64,000 nt of DNA from Prochlorothrix hollandica PCC 9006 = CALU 1027 (GCF_000332315.1 NZ_KB235933.1:773101-837100), one strand, 5' to 3'. Shown: positions 1 to 10,129, counted from the stretch's first letter. Made by a program: numbers and translations. The notes: a model not told the origin generated them from the sequence alone.

Positions 1-1250
1 GGAAGAAGCAGAGGAGGAAGAGGGGGAAAAAGGGGAGAAAGGGGACAAAGCGGAAGAAGACGATGGTCTAAAACCCATTAAAGTCAAGGAGGGCTATTCA
101 CGAGACCATCGACCCGACTTAAAGCAAATCATGATGGGATTAGTGACCAATGGGGCAGAAGGGATCCCCTTGATGATGGCCGTCAGAGATGGGAACGAAG
201 CTGATGGCAAACATTTACATTGGATCATGAAACAGTTCATCAAGTTATGGGATGGGAACCAGATGAACTTTTTTGTCATGGACAGTGCAGGATATACCCC
301 AGACAACGTGAAGACAGATTGGGGGATGATGAATTGGATTGTCAGAGTTCCCGCTACAATCAAAGAAGCAAAGAAATGGCTGCAAGGCTCAAAAGAGCAA
401 GAGTTTGTTGAAGACCAGAATGACAAACGATATAAACTGCTGAGCGTGACCAGCGACTACTTAGGAATCACGCAGAGGTGGTTTATCGTCCAAAGCGAGC
501 CAAGACGAAAAGAGGACCTGAAGAAATTAGAGCGGGATATTGCAAAAGAGAAAGAGAGAAAGCTGAAAGAGTTTGCCCAAGCAACTAAGAAGGGATTTGC
601 TTGTGAAGAGGATGCATCAGCAGCAGTGAATCAGTTACAAAAAGAAACTGAAATTTCATGAAGTCAAGGCATTAGAAACCATACAAAAACCCTTTTATAG
701 TCATCCAGGTAGACCGAAAGCAGGTGAAGAACCTCAAGGATATTACTATCATCCTCAAATCACATTAGAGCAATCAGAGGCATTGATTTTACCTTACAAG
801 AATCAAACAGGGCGGTTTATTTTAGCGACGAATCATCTTGATCCGGAAATGTTGTCTCCGTTTCAAGCTTTATCCTTTTATAAAGAGCAACAAGGAACAG
901 AAAGAGGGTTTCGGTTTATCAAAGACCCTTTGTTTTTTGCTTCTAGTGTTTTTCTCAAAAGTACGAGTCGAATAATGGCTCTGGCTTTTATTATGGCTCT
1001 GTCTTTACTGGTATATTCGTTGGGACAACGAAAGCTTCGCATGGCACTACAACAAGCTGAAGCTTCTGTGCCCAATCAAAAAGGGAAGCCGACTGCTCGA
1101 CCGACTTTACGATGGATTTTTCAGGGTTTTCAATCGATTCATGTAGTCTTGATAGATGGGGTCAAGTCTTTGATTAAATTGACTGAATTTCAACGTCTAG
1201 TCTTGAGATTTTTGGGAAGCCACTGTCAAAAATACTATTGCTTGAGTTGA
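1..1250 (+). pseudogene. IS1634-family transposase, 5'-truncated by the window and frameshifted
   Basis: The reading frame is open from the window edge in frame 2 and runs to a stop at 659-661. It encodes an acidic stretch, then a DDE-transposase core: GYSRDHRPDLKQI, then VTNGAEGIPL, DGNEAD and FFVMDSAGYT, which carries a probable catalytic Asp. The rest of the protein continues in frame 3 from about 640 (KKLKFHEVKALE) to 1250 and includes YKEQQGTERGFRF with the probable catalytic Glu, and LVYSLGQRKLR. These are features of the IS1634 family as I know it. The break lies in an A-rich run (caaaaagaaac) near 640-650, so a single-base indel is likely. I know of no programmed frameshifting in this family. 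No right-end inverted repeat was identified. The sequence is more AT-rich than its surroundings. Confidence 0.8.
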
Positions 1251-1499
1251 GCATCCTGCTCTCTCAAGGGAGGAACAGCTCTATCCCCTTGATCTTGCTC
1301 TATCCCCCTCTGGCTCTGGGTTCCCTTAATTTTCTGTTTATCTTAGAAACCTGCTGAATGTGGGTTTTAATGGCTTTAATTTGGTTTTCTGCACCCAAGG
1401 TCACCCTGGGAGGTTGGCCAGCGATCGGTACCGAGTTTTTTTCCCCGTTGTTCCCTGCCATGAGCCGTCCCCCCGATCGACCAACAGCCAACTTTAGCT

Positions 1500-1967
1500 C
1501 TAGGCTTCCAAGCGTTGGCGAATTTGGCCGAGGACTATGGCGCGGCCCATGACCTTAGCGGATTGGGGTCCAATTTGGACATAGACCTGGCTCGCTGTCC
1601 AGCCCAGGTTAGAGGCCGATCGTTGATACAGCAACACCGGCAGCTTGGGGGCGGCATCGGGTTCGGGGGCGGCGGGGGCATCCTCCGGTTCCCAAACCCC
1701 CTGGGGACTAAAGCCCAAATCCCGTAGCACTTGATCTAAGCGGTTACCAAAGCGTTTGGGGCTAGTCACCGGCCATTCCACGGTTTGGTTACGGTTGAAA
1801 TAGGTGCCGACGATCGCCACACTCAACCCCGCCAATGCCCCCAGTTCATAGGGCAAAGGGCTAGCTAAATCCAATTTCAACAGGCGGGAAAAGAGATAGG
1901 CCGACAACAACAAGGTGGCGCTGAAGTAATAGGCAAAGGTTAAACGAAAGCCAGGGCCGTTGGGCAT
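1500..1967 (-). CDS. small two-helix membrane protein, unknown function
   Basis: A 155-residue protein starting at ATG (MPNGPGFRLTF). Residues about 8-28 and 38-58 are hydrophobic and probably form two membrane helices. The rest is soluble, with an Ala/Pro/Glu-rich linker near residues 96-108 and a terminal domain of about 45 residues (VLLYQRSASNLGW ... VLGQIRQRLEA). It resembles cyanobacteria-restricted membrane proteins with a cytosolic tail, but I cannot assign a family. It lies downstream of ftsY on the same strand, separated by about 150 bp. Codon use and HIP1 content match the core genome, which supports it being a real gene. Confidence 0.65.
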   Translation of the reverse strand: MPNGPGFRLTFAYYFSATLLLSAYLFSRLLKLDLASPLPYELGALAGLSVAIVGTYFNRNQTVEWPVTSPKRFGNRLDQVLRDLGFSPQGVWEPEDAPAAPEPDAAPKLPVLLYQRSASNLGWTASQVYVQIGPQSAKVMGRAIVLGQIRQRLEA

Positions 1968-2117
1968 AGGTCTAGGGTAAGGGTGCAGGGCAATAATACA
2001 GGTTGATCCCGATGACTAGGGCAGGGATTCGGGTTCAGGTTTCCTACAAAAATTACCACGACCTGACTGAACTGCACTGACCTTAAACGGCTCAGCACCC
2101 CGGCCTAGGGTTCACCT

Positions 2118-4070
2118 TTAGCCCCCCAACAGCGCTTCCACAAATTCATAGCTGGCAAAGGGGCGCAAATCCTCGATCCCTTCCCCGGCCCCGATGAAGC
2201 GAATGGGTAGGCCCAATTTTTGGGTCACCGCCAGGGCCACTCCCCCTTTCGCGCTGCCGTCCAGCTTGGTTAGCACCACCCCGGTGAGGTTGGCCGCTTC
2301 CGCAAACACCTCCGCTTGGCGGATACCATTTTGACCCAGGCTGGAATCCAACACTAAGAGGGACTCGATGACGGCATCAGGAGCATTTTTATCGATAATG
2401 CGGCGAATCTTGCTCAGTTCGGCCATCAAGTTCTTTTTATTTTGCAACCGTCCCGCCGTATCCACCAGCAACAACTCTGTCCCCCTGGCCTTAGCCGCTG
2501 CGATCGCATCAAAGACCACCGCCGCCGGATCCGTATTTTGACCGGGGTTGGCGATCACCTCAATGCCCGTGCGATCGCCCCAGGTTTGTACCTGTTGCAC
2601 CGCTGCCGCCCGGAAGGTGTCCGCCGCCGCAATTAAACAGGAATACTCTGATTTTTTGCCTAGGTGGGCCAGTTTACCGATGGTGGTGGTTTTCCCGGCC
2701 CCATTCACCCCCGTCAGGAGCCAAATATTAAGCTGGCCATGGTGGGGCGCAAGAACTGGGTTGTTCTGGGCTTTGAGGGGGCGATCGAGGATATCCCGCA
2801 AAATCCCCTTCAGGTAGATAATGGCCTGGTCTGGGGGCAGGGCTTCTTGGCGCAACTTGGCTTGCAGGGCTTCCACAATAAAGTCTGTGGCCTCCACCCC
2901 CACATCAGCCTGGAGCAACAGGGCTTCAATGTCCATCAGGGCATCGGCACCCAGGGGACCTTGGCCTACCACACTTTTCAGTTGGTTCAGCAGGTTCTGG
3001 CGCGTTTTGCCCAGACCTTGGCGCAGTTGCTTCAGCCAGTCGATTTCCTCCACGGATACCTGTTCCGGCTCCCGTCCCTGGGCCGCTAAGACTTCCGCTG
3101 ACCAGACAAAATCGTCATCAAAGGTTAAGGCTGAGGGGGGTGCGTCCGGGCTGGGGGCAGGGGGTTCCGGTTCCGGGGGATCTGCGGCCTTGAGGCGATC
3201 GAGGCGGGCTTGGCGTTCTGCTTCGGCCCGTTGCAGGAAGGACACCGGGGCAGCGGTCCCCCCAGCCGGGTCTAGGCTGGAGTCGGGCCGATCGGCAACC
3301 GCTGGCGGATCGATCGTTGGTAGATCGATCGTTGGTGGATCGATCGTTGGCGGGTCGATCGCAGCATCAGTACCTGTAGCAATACCTGTAGTAATACCTG
3401 TAGTAATACCTGTAGTAATACCTGTAGCATCGCTACCCTTGGTTTCAATGGTTAAGGCAGCGGTAACAGCCCCTTCGCTAGCCATTGGCTCCGTGGGGTC
3501 CGGTGCTGTGGAGTCCGGTGCTGTGGGGTCCGGTGCTGTGGGGTCCGGGTCCGATCGAATCCCTGGAGCCTCGGCAACTTCGCCAGGGGTCAGTGCAGCA
3601 GCGTCTGCACTGGTAGCGTCTGCACTGGTAGCGTCTGCACTGGTAGCGTCTGCACTGGTAGCGTCTGCACTGGTAGCGTCTGCACTGGTAGCGTCTGGAC
3701 TAGCCGCTTCAGCCTTAGCTGCCCCGGTACCATCCGCTATGGCATCAACAACCGCAGATTTAGCCGGTTCTGCCACAGCCGTTTCTGGGGCTGGGGTCAC
3801 CGTGCCCCCTGTCTCTGCTGCTGCCCCTGGGATTTGGGCGGCAAGGCTTGCGGCTTCCTGTTGTTTCAGGTTCTGGAAGGCCGCTTTTGCCCAGGCTAAA
3901 TAGTTTTCTGCATCGGACTCTGATGTAGCCTCTGGGTTGGGATCCGAGGGATCCACGTTGGGGGTTGGGTCTGGTTTGGGGGGTGGCGTAGCCTCCGCCG
4001 CCTTAGGCGGGTCTGGCTCGGTTTTGCCCTGGGCTTGGTTATATTGCCGACGAAACCAATCAAAAACCAT
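2118..4070 (-). CDS. ftsY: signal recognition particle receptor FtsY
   Basis: FtsY is the SRP receptor GTPase that docks SRP-bound ribosomes at the membrane. The NG domain fills about residues 340-650. Visible motifs are G1 GVNGAGKTTT (about 450), AADTFRAAA, the G3-region DTAGRL, TKLDGSAKGG (G4) and a C-terminal GAGEGIEDLRPF. All key residues are present, so it should be active. The protein (650 aa) is much longer than the roughly 300 aa minimal FtsY. The first 340 residues are acidic and low-complexity, with in-frame tandem repeats: DATSA (about 127-157), a DPTAP type (about 172-196), GITT (about 215-230) and IDPPT (about 237-256). The start ATG encodes MVFDWFRRQYNQ, a typical FtsY beginning. 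A family 1 element lies just upstream. Confidence 0.97.
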   Translation of the reverse strand: MVFDWFRRQYNQAQGKTEPDPPKAAEATPPPKPDPTPNVDPSDPNPEATSESDAENYLAWAKAAFQNLKQQEAASLAAQIPGAAAETGGTVTPAPETAVAEPAKSAVVDAIADGTGAAKAEAASPDATSADATSADATSADATSADATSADATSADAAALTPGEVAEAPGIRSDPDPTAPDPTAPDSTAPDPTEPMASEGAVTAALTIETKGSDATGITTGITTGITTGIATGTDAAIDPPTIDPPTIDLPTIDPPAVADRPDSSLDPAGGTAAPVSFLQRAEAERQARLDRLKAADPPEPEPPAPSPDAPPSALTFDDDFVWSAEVLAAQGREPEQVSVEEIDWLKQLRQGLGKTRQNLLNQLKSVVGQGPLGADALMDIEALLLQADVGVEATDFIVEALQAKLRQEALPPDQAIIYLKGILRDILDRPLKAQNNPVLAPHHGQLNIWLLTGVNGAGKTTTIGKLAHLGKKSEYSCLIAAADTFRAAAVQQVQTWGDRTGIEVIANPGQNTDPAAVVFDAIAAAKARGTELLLVDTAGRLQNKKNLMAELSKIRRIIDKNAPDAVIESLLVLDSSLGQNGIRQAEVFAEAANLTGVVLTKLDGSAKGGVALAVTQKLGLPIRFIGAGEGIEDLRPFASYEFVEALLGG

Positions 4071-4118
4071 GACACAACACCTCTACGGACTCCGCTACGG
4101 ATTTTTAAAATAGGATTT

Positions 4119-4218
4119 TACAGCAACCCTAAATCAGTTGTAGGCATCTCGATGGCTGAAACCCTTGGTGTGGTGTGCCCCCGGAGGCACACCACACGAC
4201 CCATTTAGGACTGCTGTA
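4119..4218. mobile_element. family 1 MITE-like element, copy 1
   Basis: A palindromic element of about 100 bp bounded by TA and ending in CAGCA(A/G)(C/T)CCTAAAT inverted repeats. A central hairpin carries GTGGTGTGCCCCC and its complement. It is the first of eleven copies in the window. It lies about 50 bp upstream of the ftsY start and could affect that promoter. Confidence 0.85.
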
Positions 4219-5569
4219 TTAGGATCGTCACAACACTTTTCGGGATGGTTGCGGACAGGGAGTACCCCTGCTGGAGGTGGGGGCGCTACCCGATGGTCCA
4301 CCATTGCCGTGAAAAAGCTGTCAGGCCCGGTCTGAGTCGGGGGACTCGTCTTGGGTTCATCCTTCCTTTAACAATACAAGACCCGGAACCATACAAGACC
4401 CGGAACCATACAAGACCGGTTGCCCCCTGTCGCCATGGGCCGATGGGTGACGGGAACCCTGGACCCCGGCGAACACCTGGGTCAAACTCTAGGCCAGCCC
4501 CTGGGCCAAAACTCTGGGCCAAAACTCTGGGCCAAAACTCTGGGCCAAAACTCTGGGCCAAAACTCTGGGCCAAAACTCTGGGCCAAAACTCAGATCAAA
4601 GACCCGACACCCCAACCTTGCGGCTCCCCCGGTTTCACGGCATAATGCTTTATGCATTGTCGTCGCCGGGGTGCGCTGTAACCTTAGGGTTCCAGGCCCA
4701 GGGATTGATGGCCTTGCCCCTAACCCTAGAGATAATGAACCCAAATCTGTGAACCCGTTGGGCGATCGTCTGACGGTGCGATCGCGGCTTTGGGTGCTGC
4801 GGTAACCTTGCCCTAGTAGGGGTCCAATCCCTGACTAGGTTCCTGATTGCTGGGTTTCTCCTGCACTATGAACAACTTGCCTATAAACCGCTTTATTGCC
4901 AAGCCTGACCCAAGGCCAAGGAGACAGAACCCCAGGGTTCCCCATGTCCCCGATGCCCCACCGTTGGACCTAGCGCTAAACTAGCGTATTCCACTCCCCA
5001 GGGGACCCCTCCGTTCCCCCGATCCTAGGTATGGAAAATGCTATACAACCCTATAACCCTTAAAGATAGAGACTTGTTCCGCTGTCGATCGTTGGCCCCC
5101 AGGCTCCCAGGCTCTTAGGTTTGGTTCTGGGACTGTTCTAAGTGTTCTAAATGTTGGCATTTGCCAGGTTTGACGCTTCTGGTATGGCGATCGCTGCTCT
5201 GCGGCCCCTTGATTCCCCTGGCACTGATCCAGCAGTGATCTAGCAGTTACCCCCTATGGGTGCTGACTGATCCGATTTGATGGGTAGAACCATGGGTTTT
5301 CCCTCTCCTAGCCTGGAACAGGCGACGATCGAGGATGACCCTATATCCCACCGCAACCTTGGGCCGATCGCCTGGAGATCGGCCTAGGGATAGGGGTTCT
5401 GCCAAGGGGTTACAACGGGTTGCCCAGGGACTCATTCCTGGGTCTGTATTGAAACTGTTTAGGTCTGTATTTCGGTTTATATCACGCTGTTGTTCTTGCA
5501 CAGGGTAGTTCTTGCACACGGTAGTTCCTGGACGCTGTTCTTGCACACTGTTGTTCTTGCACACTGTTG
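4219..5569. other. long non-coding spacer with tandem repeats
   Basis: No convincing gene is seen. Overlapping open frames on both strands exist only because of repeats. It holds about 2.5 copies of a 17-bp unit (CAAGACCCGGAACCATA, 4376-4417) and about seven copies of a 13-bp unit (AAAACTCTGGGCC, about 4505-4592). A degenerate GTTCTTGCACAC(T/G)GTT repeat of about 17 bp lies at 5484-5570. Confidence 0.6.
4505..4592. repeat. 13-bp tandem repeat, about 7 units
   Basis: The unit AAAACTCTGGGCC is repeated almost perfectly. The period is not a multiple of three, which argues against the long open frames predicted here on both strands being genes. Confidence 0.85.
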
Positions 5570-5979
5570 GTAACTATTCAGGGGGGGACGAAGTTAGTAG
5601 GGTTTCAGCCCGACGATCGCCGGTCAGGACCGGATCAACGGGATGTATTTCACCTGGGAACCATCGACTTCGGGTAGGGTTCTTGCCCCCGTGCCGACCC
5701 TCTTGGCGACCCCCAACCGCACAACCGGGGCAACCACGGGGGGATTGCCCCTACCCAAATCGGTGAATCCCCCCAAGTTGAGCCGGGGCAACCACGGGGG
5801 GATTGCCCCTACCCAAATTGGTGAATCCCCCCAACCGCACAACCGGGGCAACCACGGGGGGATTGCCCCTACCCAAATTGGTGAATCCCCCCAAGTTGAG
5901 ATGGACCCTCTCCAATCGCCTAAGGTCTGTTGTCTAGAGCCTGAAACCCTTATTCTCCTGTGGACCTCTGAATAATTAC
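5570..5979. repeat. family 4 element with internal triplication
   Basis: Ends are GTAACTATTCAGGGG and, inverted, a degenerate GTAATTATTCAGAGG. The body contains 'gtagggtttcagccc', a GCAACCACGGGGGGATTGCCC hairpin and the tail 'tctagagcctgaaaccctcattctcc'-type sequence. Here the hairpin unit (about 58 bp) occurs three times (5710-5895), making this copy about 410 bp against about 280-290 bp for the complete copies at 22653 and 35768. No flanking direct repeat is visible. Confidence 0.7.
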
Positions 5980-6086
5980 AGGTTAGGGCTGGATGGCGGG
6001 GCAAGGCTACTGTTAGGGGGAAACCTCTGGGTTATCTACAGTCTCTTATCAACTTTACTTTTACGACCAACCGTACACCAATCCTT

Positions 6087-6605
6087 ATGAATATGAAGCG
6101 CTTATCCATTTTTGTAGATGGAAATAATATGTTCTATGCCCAGCAAAAAAATGGCTGGTTTTTCGATCCCCGTCGAGTTTTGGAGTACTTTACCCGCGAC
6201 TTGGTGTTGATGAATGCCTTTTGGTATACGGGCATTAAGGATCCCCAGGATCAACGGGGCTTTCGGGATGCCCTCATTAGTTTGGGTTACACCGTTCGCA
6301 CGAAAATCCTGAAGGAATATTACGACGATAATTCGGGCCGCTATTCCCAAAAGGCCAACCTCGATATTGAAATTGTGATTGATATGTTTAATACCGTGGA
6401 GCAGTACGATCGGGTTGTTCTGTTTAGTGGCGATGGGGACTTTGAGCGGGCGATCGAACTGCTGCGATCCAAAAGTACCCACATCACCGTGGTCTCCACC
6501 GAGGGCATGATTGCCCGCGAACTGCGCAATGCCACGGATCACTACATCGATCTCAACAACATTCGTGAAGAAATCGAGAAGCTAGAAAATACCTGGTTGC
6601 CTTAA
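6087..6605 (+). CDS. NYN-domain protein, LabA/DUF88-like (first of two)
   Basis: A 172-residue protein made of a single NYN (PIN-like nuclease fold) domain. Acidic residues expected for metal binding are present: IFVDGNNMF near the N terminus, KANLDIEIVIDM (about 91-102) and LFSGDGDFERAI (about 112-123). The tail DHYIDLNNIREEIEK is typical of cyanobacterial LabA-type proteins. LabA of Synechococcus elongatus acts in circadian output; whether this paralogue does is not shown by sequence. ATG at 6087 is chosen; a second ATG follows at 6093. It stands alone after a 2-kb repeat-rich spacer. A paralogue of 203 aa lies at 15413-16024. Confidence 0.88.
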   Translation: MNMKRLSIFVDGNNMFYAQQKNGWFFDPRRVLEYFTRDLVLMNAFWYTGIKDPQDQRGFRDALISLGYTVRTKILKEYYDDNSGRYSQKANLDIEIVIDMFNTVEQYDRVVLFSGDGDFERAIELLRSKSTHITVVSTEGMIARELRNATDHYIDLNNIREEIEKLENTWLP

Positions 6606-6718
6606 GTGCGATCGCCAGCAGGGCAACTCTAGATCCCATAGCAACGGTCTTTAGAAACGGCATATAAACCCAGTCATTGCATTGACATACCGCTGCCCTC
6701 GCTACCCCACCCCCCCCT

Positions 6719-8722
6719 ATGTCCAACTTCCTGTCCCTATCGGCGCTGATCGCCCCGTGGCGAACCCTGCCCCATCGCTTCAATAATCTGCCCCTACCCC
6801 TGTTGGGGGGGGTGCTGGCGGGGGCGATCGTCGTTCTCGATGGCCTGGGAACCTGGCGGATGTTGGAGTGGCAGGGGTATCGCATTACCCATAACCTGCG
6901 GGAGGGCTTGGGGTTGGAGCAACCCTGGGACGATCGCCTTGCCGTGATTGCCATTGACGAAAAAAGTATCCAAGCTTACGGCCAGTTCAACACCTGGAGC
7001 CGCAACTACTACACCCAACTGCTCCAAACCCTAGAGGCCAGCCCCCCCATCGCCATCGGTTTTGATATTCTGCTGTCGGAATCCACCCCCGATGACCCCG
7101 CCCTCGCCGAAGCCATGTGGATCAACGGTAGCACTGTGTTAGCGGTAGCTGCCGACGACAAGGGCCATAGCTTTAACCCCACCAGTTTCTTGGATTCCGC
7201 CGCTGCCCTAGGCCATGTCCTTCACCGTTCCGATTCCGACGGTCTCACCCGTCACCTGTGGCTGTATATTCCCAGTTCCCCCGTCCCCCGTTCCCCCGTC
7301 CCCAGTTCCCCCGTCCCCAGTTCCCCCGTCCCCGATGCCGGCCAAGCCGTCCCCCACCTCAGCCTTGCCCTTGCGGAAGTCTATAACCTGTACCAAAGCA
7401 CGACCCTTGATCTCCCAGAGGATGCTGCTGACCCGCCACCCAGTTCCCCCGGCACCATTGCCATTCCCCCACCCCAGCCCACCCTCGCCGCTAACGAAGT
7501 CCTGATCCATTGGCCCACCCTCCCCAGCAAGCTGCCCACCTACTCTTTGGTGGATGTCCTAGATGGAGACATTGCCCCGGAGATCTTCCAGAATAAAATT
7601 GTTCTGCTGGGGATTACAGCCCTGGGGTTTGATCCCCTCCAAACCCCGTTTTACAAAGAACCCTTAACCACCGGGGTTTATCTCCACGGGGTAGCCCTCC
7701 ATAACCTACTCCAGGACTCCTTTCTGCGCCGGGTTCCCTTTCCCCTGCAAGCCCTGGGCCTCATTCTCCTGGGCAGCATCAGTGCGCCGTTGCTGAAGCG
7801 GGGGGGGATCAAGGAGCAAGTGGCTGTGTTGACCCTTGTTCCCCTGGGATGGCTGGGGGTGGCGGTGGTGGGGCTGGGGGCTTCCTGGTGGTTGCCCCTA
7901 GTCACCCCTATGGCAACTTTGCTGACGGTGACCCTAGGCGTGCAACTGAAGGAGCGCCAGGAAAAGCGCATGTTGATGTATCTGTTCTCCCAGCATGTGG
8001 CCCCGGAAATGGCCCAGTTAATTTGGGATCGACGATCGGAAATCTTTGATGGGGGAGAACTCCAAGCCCAGGAGCTAGAGGCCACGGTGCTGTTCATGGA
8101 TATCCGCAACTTCACCACCATTTCTGAAGGCTCCCAGCCGACCCAGCTTCTGCGCTGGCTCAATCGCTACTTGGAAGCCATGACGGATTGCATTATGAAC
8201 CAAGGGGGGGTGGTGGATAAATACATTGGCGATGCCATCATGGCGGTGTTTGGCATTCCCGTGCCCCGTCAAAACCAGGATGAGGTGCGCCAAGATGCCT
8301 GTAATGCCATTACCGCCAGCTTAGCGATGCACCGCCGCTTACAACTGCTGAACCAGGAGTTTGCCCAGGAAGGGTTGCCCCTGGTGCGGTTCGGCATTGG
8401 GATTCACACGGGGCGGCTGGTGGCGGGCACCGTGGGCAGTTCCCGCCGCCTCAACTATTCGGTGCTGGGGGACACCGTTAATGTGGCGGCTCGTATTGAA
8501 GCGCTCAATAAAAATCAGCAGGAGGATAACCCCTTTGATCTGTTGATTAGTGGTCGCACCTTTGCCTATGTGCGCGATCGCTACGATGCCAAACAACTCA
8601 ATGCCATCAAGCTCAAAGGCAAGGCCACAGCCACCCTGATCTACGCCATCCAAGGGGAGCGGCAGGGAGATGGGGGAGAGCAAAAACCGAGACCGGTCTC
8701 CCCCTTGCGATCGCTGACCTAA
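6719..8722 (+). CDS. CHASE2-domain membrane adenylate/guanylate cyclase
   Basis: A 667-residue sensor cyclase. After an N-terminal hydrophobic segment comes a CHASE2 sensor domain (about 40-335; VIAIDEKSIQAYGQF, GFDILLSE, NKIVLLG), then two or three membrane helices (about 340-415) and a class III catalytic domain (about 450-645). Metal Asp residues lie in LFMDIRNFT and YIGDAIMAVFG. The purine-binding Lys is in VVDKYIGD and the transition-state Asn/Arg are in GDTVNVAARIE. At the second purine-specificity position it has Ser (LNYSVLGDTVN), as in class IIIb bicarbonate-responsive adenylyl cyclases, so cAMP is the likely product. A 15-bp in-frame tandem repeat (SSPVP units, nt 7272-7332) sits inside CHASE2. 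The stop codon overlaps the convergent TerB-like gene. Confidence 0.92.
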   Translation: MSNFLSLSALIAPWRTLPHRFNNLPLPLLGGVLAGAIVVLDGLGTWRMLEWQGYRITHNLREGLGLEQPWDDRLAVIAIDEKSIQAYGQFNTWSRNYYTQLLQTLEASPPIAIGFDILLSESTPDDPALAEAMWINGSTVLAVAADDKGHSFNPTSFLDSAAALGHVLHRSDSDGLTRHLWLYIPSSPVPRSPVPSSPVPSSPVPDAGQAVPHLSLALAEVYNLYQSTTLDLPEDAADPPPSSPGTIAIPPPQPTLAANEVLIHWPTLPSKLPTYSLVDVLDGDIAPEIFQNKIVLLGITALGFDPLQTPFYKEPLTTGVYLHGVALHNLLQDSFLRRVPFPLQALGLILLGSISAPLLKRGGIKEQVAVLTLVPLGWLGVAVVGLGASWWLPLVTPMATLLTVTLGVQLKERQEKRMLMYLFSQHVAPEMAQLIWDRRSEIFDGGELQAQELEATVLFMDIRNFTTISEGSQPTQLLRWLNRYLEAMTDCIMNQGGVVDKYIGDAIMAVFGIPVPRQNQDEVRQDACNAITASLAMHRRLQLLNQEFAQEGLPLVRFGIGIHTGRLVAGTVGSSRRLNYSVLGDTVNVAARIEALNKNQQEDNPFDLLISGRTFAYVRDRYDAKQLNAIKLKGKATATLIYAIQGERQGDGGEQKPRPVSPLRSLT

Positions 8723-9165
8723 CCTTGGTTCTTGATCAACATCACATCAATGATGTTTTTCGCCGTCTCTTCCGGCATTTCCAGCACCTGATACAGTTCA
8801 TCCAGGAATGCCTTCTCCTCTGGGGTGACGACCCCATCTGCCAACACCAGATCGGTGGCCACTGCAAAGGCGGTTTGGCGCAAGTGTTCCGGCAAAGAGT
8901 CCTTGGCGGACAGAAACAGCGCAGACACCCCCCCCCGCTTCAATCTGCCCAGCAACTTATCAAATAATCGCCGCATCATGTCATCGGAATAGGTTTGGAA
9001 TAACTTCATCCGCGAGAGAATAAAGGGAATGCTTTGGGCCTCCTCATCCGATAGATAGCCATCGGAGGCAACGGCTGCCAGGGCGATCGCGGCAAAGGAT
9101 TCCCCCGCATTGAGCTTTTCCATCTCTGGGGTGGGTGCCGAAACACCCTTGTCAAATAAGCCCAT
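8719..9165 (-). CDS. TerB-like (tellurite-resistance B fold) protein
   Basis: A 148-residue helical protein. The duplicated acidic motif of the TerB family is visible: AAVASDGYLSDEEAQSIPFI (about 31-50) and LVLADGVVTPEEKAFLDEL (about 106-124), where Asp/Glu residues probably bind metal. Such proteins are widespread in cyanobacteria and are usually not linked to tellurite; the function is unknown. It converges on the CHASE2 cyclase with a 4-bp overlap of the 3' ends. The ATG (MGLFDKG) is supported by an AGGAAGG-type purine tract upstream. Confidence 0.85.
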   Translation of the reverse strand: MGLFDKGVSAPTPEMEKLNAGESFAAIALAAVASDGYLSDEEAQSIPFILSRMKLFQTYSDDMMRRLFDKLLGRLKRGGVSALFLSAKDSLPEHLRQTAFAVATDLVLADGVVTPEEKAFLDELYQVLEMPEETAKNIIDVMLIKNQG

Positions 9166-9709
9166 GGTTCCTTCCTCTTCTATAAGGATTGCTGAATTTC
9201 AAAATGAGACCGATACAAGCAAACCGATACAAGTAGACCGATACAAGTAGACCGATACAAAGTGGCTCTAACCAGTGGCTCTAACTAGCGGCTCTAACCA
9301 GTGGCTCTAACCAGTGGCTTTAACCAGCGGCTCTAATTAACGGCTCTACCGACAGAGGTTCCCGCCATCGGATCTGCTGGGTTGCTGCAAACGCTTCCCA
9401 TTCTAAGGGCAGAATCGACGAAGGCCGGGGGAGGTTCCCAGAGATTTAAAGGTTGGTCTGGTGACAGGAAAATTTATACTGGAGACGGGATCAAGTTTTT
9501 GTTCAGATTGGTCTTTGTTTCCCAGTGGCTCTCGTTAACGAAAGTCTGGTGCGCAGAACCCTGCCCTGGGCGGTTTTCCTGGTCGCACTGGCCAGCCCTA
9601 GATTGTCCCCTGCCGGATCTGCCCTGCCGGATCTGCCCTGCCGGATTCCAAAGACCCATTGTCCTAGACCCAATCCCCACAGTCTTAGCCCGTGGAGAAC
9701 CTGGAAATC
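9166..9709. other. spacer with two short tandem arrays
   Basis: Between divergent genes. It holds a 14-bp repeat (ACCGATACAAGTAG, about four units, 9210-9258) and a 13-bp repeat (GTGGCTCTAACCA, about seven degenerate units, 9262-9350). A small CTGCCGGAT(CT)TGCC direct repeat lies at about 9610-9648. No gene is supported. Confidence 0.6.
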
Positions 9710-10129
9710 ATGAGTAAAGCGGAAGCCCCCCAACCCTCAGCCAAATCGACCCCAGCCCAGCGCCCTGGAATCCGACCCCCCCAATCCGCCCCTGCCCCCG
9801 CCCCAGCGTCCCCTGGGGAGACAACGGCAACACCGGATGCCCCCGCCCCAGGGACAGACCCCATGGCCACTGAACTCACCACCCGCCCGGTGCTGGACTT
9901 ACAGCCCAGCCAATCCCGGAACTTAACCGTGGCGGGCAATCGCCCCGTGGATCCCAGCGCGATGCAAGTGAGCTACACCGTATCCCTAGCGGGAATTCGA
10001 CCGATTATGCGTAATGAGGTCAGCTCAGCCCAAGCCATTGACTTCAAAACCACCGCTTATCACATGAATCGTCCGGTGGCTCCCAATGAAACGGAAGACA
10101 GCACCAAAATGCTGGAATATCTGGACTAA
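9710..10129 (+). CDS. conserved cyanobacterial protein, unknown function
   Basis: A 139-residue protein from ATG 9710 (MSKAEAPQPS). An in-frame GTG at 9692 is possible, but a GGAGAACC tract about 10 nt upstream of the ATG favours the later start. The first 75 residues are Pro/Ala-rich and probably disordered. The last 60 residues form the likely conserved part (VSYTVSLAGIRPIMRNEV, AYHMNRPVAPNET, KMLEYLD). There are no membrane segments. The next gene begins 3 bp after its stop, so the two are probably co-transcribed. I do not recognise a named family. Confidence 0.7.
   Translation: MSKAEAPQPSAKSTPAQRPGIRPPQSAPAPAPASPGETTATPDAPAPGTDPMATELTTRPVLDLQPSQSRNLTVAGNRPVDPSAMQVSYTVSLAGIRPIMRNEVSSAQAIDFKTTAYHMNRPVAPNETEDSTKMLEYLD

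Noticed and set aside
1-1250. Programmed frameshift in the transposase
   Set aside because: The A-rich run is suggestive, but I know of no such mechanism in this IS family and the break can be explained by a simple indel.
2821-3903. 360-residue open frame opposite ftsY
   Set aside because: It is the shadow of the repetitive ftsY 5' region; FtsY has clear GTPase motifs and the antisense protein is Ser/Ala/Val repeats only.
4245-4805. Long open frames on both strands across the 13-bp repeat
   Set aside because: The frames exist because the repeat has no stop in those phases; the proteins are low-complexity and have no start signal or recognisable domain.
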